Origin: Cylindrobasidium torrendii FP15055 ss-10
Taxonomy: Eukaryota; Basidiomycota; Agaricomycetes; Agaricales; Physalacriaceae
Reading direction: 5' to 3'
NCBI GenBank assembly: GCA_000934385.1
Contig: KN880431.1
Coordinates: 372,001 to 436,000 of the forward strand
DNA: 64,000 nt
The position numbers and the translations under genes are program-made. The notes beneath the pieces were generated by a model that saw only the letters and a program-made list of their open reading frames with translations, made no database searches and had not been told where the DNA came from. This document shows positions 59,862 to 64,000 of this stretch, piece by piece (within the stretch, counting starts at the first letter, position 1; each line of letters begins with the position of its first letter).

Positions 59862-62800
59862 TCAGTTCATGCTAGAGTTCAGATGTGAGTCCAGCAGTCT
59901 CCTCCTACGCACCAACTCCATCTCGCTAATCGTCTGCCCTGTCTGGCGTGGCCCCGCCGCCTTGACATACCCATCTTGGTCATTTGGCGACAGCTCGTAT
60001 CCGTCGGCAAGCCCAAGCAATAGATCCAGGTTGTTCTCGGAGTCATGCAAAGTGCTATCGGATGCTGTCTCCGGAGAGGACATCCGTTCGCTGAGAGATG
60101 GGACACGAGCATCCGAAATGGGCGCGGCCGCCTTCTGTTGGTATTTGCGTGGAACAAAGGTAATCCCAGCATCGTCCGTTTCTGTTTCTGTTGTGTATGG
60201 ACTCGGTCCTGGCTTCTTGGTTGGGATAGAAGACCTGCGCGTTGGCGATAGTTTGGCTTTCGGGGCGGCTGTAGGAGCATCGAACCGAACGAAGGCGTCG
60301 TCAATCCACTCAGCTAGCTCGTGAATAACCTAAAGATATCTTGTGAGCAACCAACCCCCATTTTCTCTTAGGACAGCGGGCTTACCGCGTATGCCTCGGG
60401 CATAATCAATGGCATTTGCAAGTAACCGTGCGACCATTCAGCAAAGATGTCGATTTGTGCCCAATCGTCCTCGGTCTCCCGTGCCAGTTTATCGCGCTCC
60501 CGTCTCATTGCAGCCTTTCGTGCATCGGATGGGTTGTCCGTTCCACTAATCCTCAAACTCTCCCCAAATCGCGCGCTCTTGCCAGAAAGGGCAAGATCCA
60601 ATTCGCGTTTGCGCTCTCGTTTCGCTTCACGGACGCGGCCTGCAAACACGACAGAGTCGTCCACAAATGGATCTGCTTCTCCGCACTGCAGGAGAAGGGG
60701 AGGGAAACCTATTTTTGTGTAAGTTTAATCTTCGCTGTTCAACAAACCGGGTGCGGCACCTGCTAGAATATGACTGGGACATAAAACGGGAGAAATCTTG
60801 TAGTCCGTCCCAAAATCGGGATCATGGTGGGGACCAATGTACAAGATGGCCATAGCCCGCATTAATGAGGGTGAGATGATTCTATCACCTGCAACAAGAT
60901 GTAAGAGACGAGAGTACCCTGTTCGGTGTAAAGGAGCTTGCGCACCAAAATATCCGGTGCGACTGGCCATCGTAACGCGCGTCCCAAGAGGCTCTTTCTT
61001 GCGGGCGGTTTCAGACTTCAAGGCCTCATCGGCAGCAGCCAGTTTGGCGGAGAGCTCTCCTTGCTCAGCATCATCCACAATACCGAGTGGCTCTGCTGCT
61101 ATGCTTCTCGAAGGCGAATGAGGCGCAAAATAGTCGGCCTTGACTCTCTCTTGAAGCGGGGTGTCCTCGGGCCGTCGTGCAGAGACCGGGGAAGAGTCGT
61201 CAGAATCGCTATCCTCCGTATCCGACTCTGAAGGCGGTTTGAAGAACGACCGCTTCGATATGTTTGGTGTACGCACGGCGGACCGGTTACGGTAAACGCT
61301 CGCGCTCCGGTCTGAAAGCTTCAGGTTCTCTCTTGAAGAGTTTGTCATAATGTGGAGGCTATCTTTCCAACTTGGTTTCCTCTTCATTCGTTTACTCATA
61401 CCCGGCCGTTCTACCGTCATGTCCAATGGACTCTGGTAGCAGTAGGTTAGTAAGTGACCTTCATGAATGGTGTGCATCTTACAACGTGATTGAGGTGGTC
61501 TCTGTGCATAGCCAACTCTTTGAGGTTGCCGGACGATTCCTCTGTACGAAGGACACGTAAGTTCGCGGGGGTCTGTGGAGTGGCTCAGTCGGGTTGAATG
61601 TAACACAGGGTGTCCATCCATACCATCCAAGATGTGAAATTGAAGTCGAGCGCAGCGTAGCTCAGTGCCATCGCATGGGGCTTAGGTAGATATCGAAAGC
61701 CGCTTTCATTGTACTCCAGGATTTTGAACATGACGTTGACAGCTATACAACCACCCCTGCGTAACGATAAGAATGCTATCCGTGCATATACGTGAACGAA
61801 CATACGCAGAGTCCCCGGTCATGACCACCTTCAACTGGCGTCCGGACTCCATCCCAATGACGCTCCCGTCTGTAGGGTAAGTCAGAATTGGTCTACTCAC
61901 CTGGAATGTCAGCCTACCTGTAGCGAAAAGAAGTCTGTAAAGATCGAATGCTTCCTCAATCGCAAATGGATACGGGTCTGAGAATGATTGAATGAAAAGT
62001 TCATAATGTAGACGATGAACTTACATTCAGGAGCCTTGCCATAGTCCAATGATATGACGGGCTTGTTTGTAGCCCTCGCCCAGAGTCTCAGACGGTCTTC
62101 ATGGTGCTCCGGGTTCATTGCAATGAACCCACCGCCAGGAATGTCGAAAATGAGATCAGAGCAATTTCGAAGTTGAGCAGGCGTTCCAGAAAAGAATAAG
62201 TAGACCGTTATGGGGCGCGTATATGCCGACTCTTTTGGCCGCGCTAGAATGATCTTCTTCCTGATAGAAACATATGCCTTGGGGGAAAAGGCTTTGATCT
62301 ACAGACACTTAGTCGAAATGAACAACCTAAATGAGACGTCCTGTACCCATGGATTTGAGGTCTTCTCCCAGGTCACTCGCAGCATTTCGACAGTGGGTAC
62401 GGCTCTGAACCTTCGAAGCTGGATGCAGTGAGTGGGACACATCGAGTGTACGGACGACACACCTTCTCGTCTGCCTCATTGGGATACATGATGTAGTACC
62501 CAGAAAATACCATAGAACATATGTCTCGCAGCCATTTAGGCTTTATCGACATAGCGGTCGCGAATCCAGCATCCAGTCCAGTGGCAATCCATGTAGCGCG
62601 ATAGTACGAAGGTGAATATAAATTTGCCAGAGGTTCTGGGGCTGATAGTCCAATAGTTGATGAGTGCTTCAAAGAGAAACAAGGGTTGTGTAGTTACACT
62701 GGAGTCCAAGGACCTTGTCAAAATTCCGCATGGCATAAACCTAGCAGATAATGAGATGGGGATAGAAGAAGGCACTGTATACTGACAAGTGTCAATGTGG

Positions 62801-63073
62801 TAACAATGATTTGATATGGAGAGAAGCGATCTGGAAAGGTTTCAATGCAGGCCATGTTGGTTGTAAGCCCAACGTACGTAGAAATCGGTTCATGGAGGGG
62901 AGCCAGAAGAGCCTTGGAGGGCCTGCGTCGCTTTTGACGATGCGCCATAGCCAAAAGAGGATCACAAGGAATACCTGTACATTGCCTGGTCAGATCGAAA
63001 CGCGTGGTAACGCGCGACGAACCTGTGTGCGCTTCCACTTGGGATTGGGTCTACCGTAGAGATGGTCTAGCAT
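59862..63073 (-). CDS. Hormone-sensitive-lipase-type alpha/beta hydrolase, membrane anchored
   Basis: Serine hydrolase of the HSL family, probably acting on neutral lipids or steryl esters. Start MLDHLYGRPNPKWKRTQ, then a hydrophobic helix (VFLVILFWLWRIV) and LTLVYAMRNFDKVLG. The conserved N domain reads YYRATWIATGLDAGFATAMS, IKPKWLRDICSMVFSGYY, EADEKLRRFRAVPTVEML. The HGGG position is DIPGGGFIAMNPEHHEDRLR, followed by SLDYGKAPEYPYPFAI and the nucleophile VVMTGDSAGG. After FNFTSWMTPANLRVLR there is a Ser-rich insert of about 170 residues. The Asp motif (DPFVDDSVVFAGRVREA) and the catalytic His (WSHGYLQMPLI) follow. About 12 introns and roughly 800 residues. The Ser/Arg-rich insert is a likely phosphorylation site cluster, by analogy with regulated lipases. 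Confidence 0.88.
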
Positions 63074-63459
63074 GGCAAGGAATATTCCAAGAAAGGCGCG
63101 ATGACTCTGACAATGAAAGATGTGTAAGCCAGACTGATATGGGTCCTGTAGTTCGCAGACGCACCGCGGGTTATTTACCCTGGAGCTCTTTCAAAGTGAA
63201 ACGTGTGGTCTACTGCCAGTTATAATTCCACGAAAGCCACGAAAAAAGCAGGATGCGCGCGCTGAGAAGTTGGCGAAGATTGGAAAGCGTGGCAAGGTGG
63301 TGGTAGAAGCTGAAGCAGCAGAGACCTATCACAGGGAAACAATTTCGGACATGGGGAACGCATGTGATTCTCAACGTGATACCCCACATTTGATCGCGAT
63401 ATACGCTTGATCACTTTGATACGGCGGCTTTTGTTTGTCGTTTTGTTCCTCCTTCGTCC
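63074..63459. other. Divergent intergenic region, lipase-type hydrolase / taspase-like gene
   Basis: 386 bases between outward starts. No TATA box, repeat or coding frame that I trust. Confidence 0.45.
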
Positions 63460-64000
63460 ATGTTCATCGCTGTGCATGGTGGCGCGGGCAATTTGAGCCA
63501 AAAATCAGATAAAGAGGTCCGAAAGATACTTCGAACGTGCGTGAACGGCCACTATGACACCTAGATTCAATGGAGCTAGCAAGCTGCTGATTCTCTTCCG
63601 CATCAAGGGCATGCCAATGCGCCCAGGCCGAGAATGACACAAGTCCACGCGACGTTATACAGCATGTAGAGACTGCGATAAAAGTTCTCGAAGACGCGGA
63701 CGTATTCAATGCTGGTACGCATGTACACACTAGTATTGGCCTTGGTAGTCATTATGTAGGCTACGGGTCTAACCTGACACTAAGTCAGACCGTGGAATGT
63801 GACGCGAGTATAATGAGCGCAAGACTACAGGACTTTGGTGCAGTTGGATCGCTTGCAAGCGTTCGCAATCCAATTCGTGTCGCTCGAGAACTCTTAGGAG
63901 TGAATCGAGTGCCCGACAGCCTTGGTCGCATCCAACCAATGTGGGTCCTCAAAGATACAGGGAGCGGGACACTGACGACGGAGTGATTCGACCTTTAGGC
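63460..64000 (+). CDS. Taspase-like threonine aspartase (Ntn hydrolase), 5' part only
   Basis: N-terminal part of a type 2 asparaginase-family hydrolase, closest to threonine aspartase (taspase 1). The start MFIAVHGGAGNLSQKSDKEV matches the family opening. Introns at 63537-63607 and 63715-63759 join ILRTACQCAQAENDTS and IQHVETAIKVLEDADVFNAG to YGSNLTLSQTVECDASIMS. GAVGSLASVRNPIRVARELL follows, then LGRIQPM. The ECDASIM string separates taspases from bacterial-type isoaspartyl peptidases. A further intron probably starts at 63941 (GTGGGT) and ends at 63998 (TTTAG). If so, the gene leaves the window in its next exon. The autocleavage Thr lies beyond the edge and cannot be checked. Confidence 0.8.

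Overview
The window reads as nuclear DNA of a filamentous basidiomycete, most likely an agaricomycete. Genes are compact and sit on both strands. Nearly all are broken by many short GT-AG introns of about 45-60 bases, and several exons are only 6-25 bases long. The proteins are typically fungal: a chitin-synthase export chaperone, a laccase, Zn(II)2Cys6 regulators and an ATP sulfurylase with a kinase-like C-terminal domain. I see no tRNA, rRNA, CRISPR array, transposon or secondary-metabolite cluster. I joined exons by eye from splice signals and protein-family continuity, so gene ends are firmer than some internal junctions.

Layout, left to right. 0.1-3.3 kb: M13 zinc metallopeptidase (-). 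4.3-4.9 kb: PRA1/Yip3-type membrane protein (+). 5.5-6.9 kb: SNAPC3-type snRNA promoter factor (+). 7.7-9.6 kb: Ert1-type Zn2Cys6 regulator (-), divergent from an allantoicase/ureidoglycolate lyase fusion (9.9-11.6 kb, +). 11.7-14.1 kb: Cog7 (-). 14.7-16.9 kb: Cdc25 (+). 17.4-18.7 kb: a group III histidine-kinase-like gene reduced to its HAMP repeats (-). 19.0-20.2 kb: DUF3844 membrane protein (+). 21.2-22.5 kb: Chs7 (-). 22.7-24.2 kb: Rsc7/Npl6 (+). 24.5-27.6 kb: Zn2Cys6 regulator (+). 27.8-29.0 kb: RNase H2 subunit B (+). 29.2-31.1 kb: unknown disordered protein (+). 31.2-33.6 kb: membrane-anchored carboxylesterase (-). 34.6-36.6 kb: ATP sulfurylase (-). 37.2-39.0 kb: unknown single-pass membrane protein (-). 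39.5-41.5 kb: 2-methylcitrate dehydratase (-). 41.8-44.2 kb: Rsc1/2-type bromodomain-BAH protein (-). 45.0-47.2 kb: laccase (+). 47.7-51.9 kb: Scp160/vigilin (-). 52.5-54.3 kb: Ero1 (+). 55.3-56.4 kb: Crz1-like zinc finger (+). 57.0-59.5 kb: Pex5 (+). 59.9-63.1 kb: hormone-sensitive-lipase-type hydrolase (-). 63.5 kb to the end: taspase-like threonine peptidase, cut by the window edge (+).

This is mostly a housekeeping neighbourhood, not one pathway. Some themes recur. Two subunits of the same chromatin remodeller (RSC) are present. Several genes fit carbon or nitrogen scavenging: Ert1, purine-derived allantoate breakdown, a lipase, peroxisomal import and propionyl-CoA disposal. Ero1, Chs7, Cog7, DUF3844 and PRA1 are secretory-pathway components. 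The least expected items are the HAMP-only histidine-kinase derivative, the SNAPC3 and taspase homologues, a Pex5 carrying what looks like a Pex7-binding block, and micro-exons inside the zinc-finger regions of all three zinc-finger regulators.
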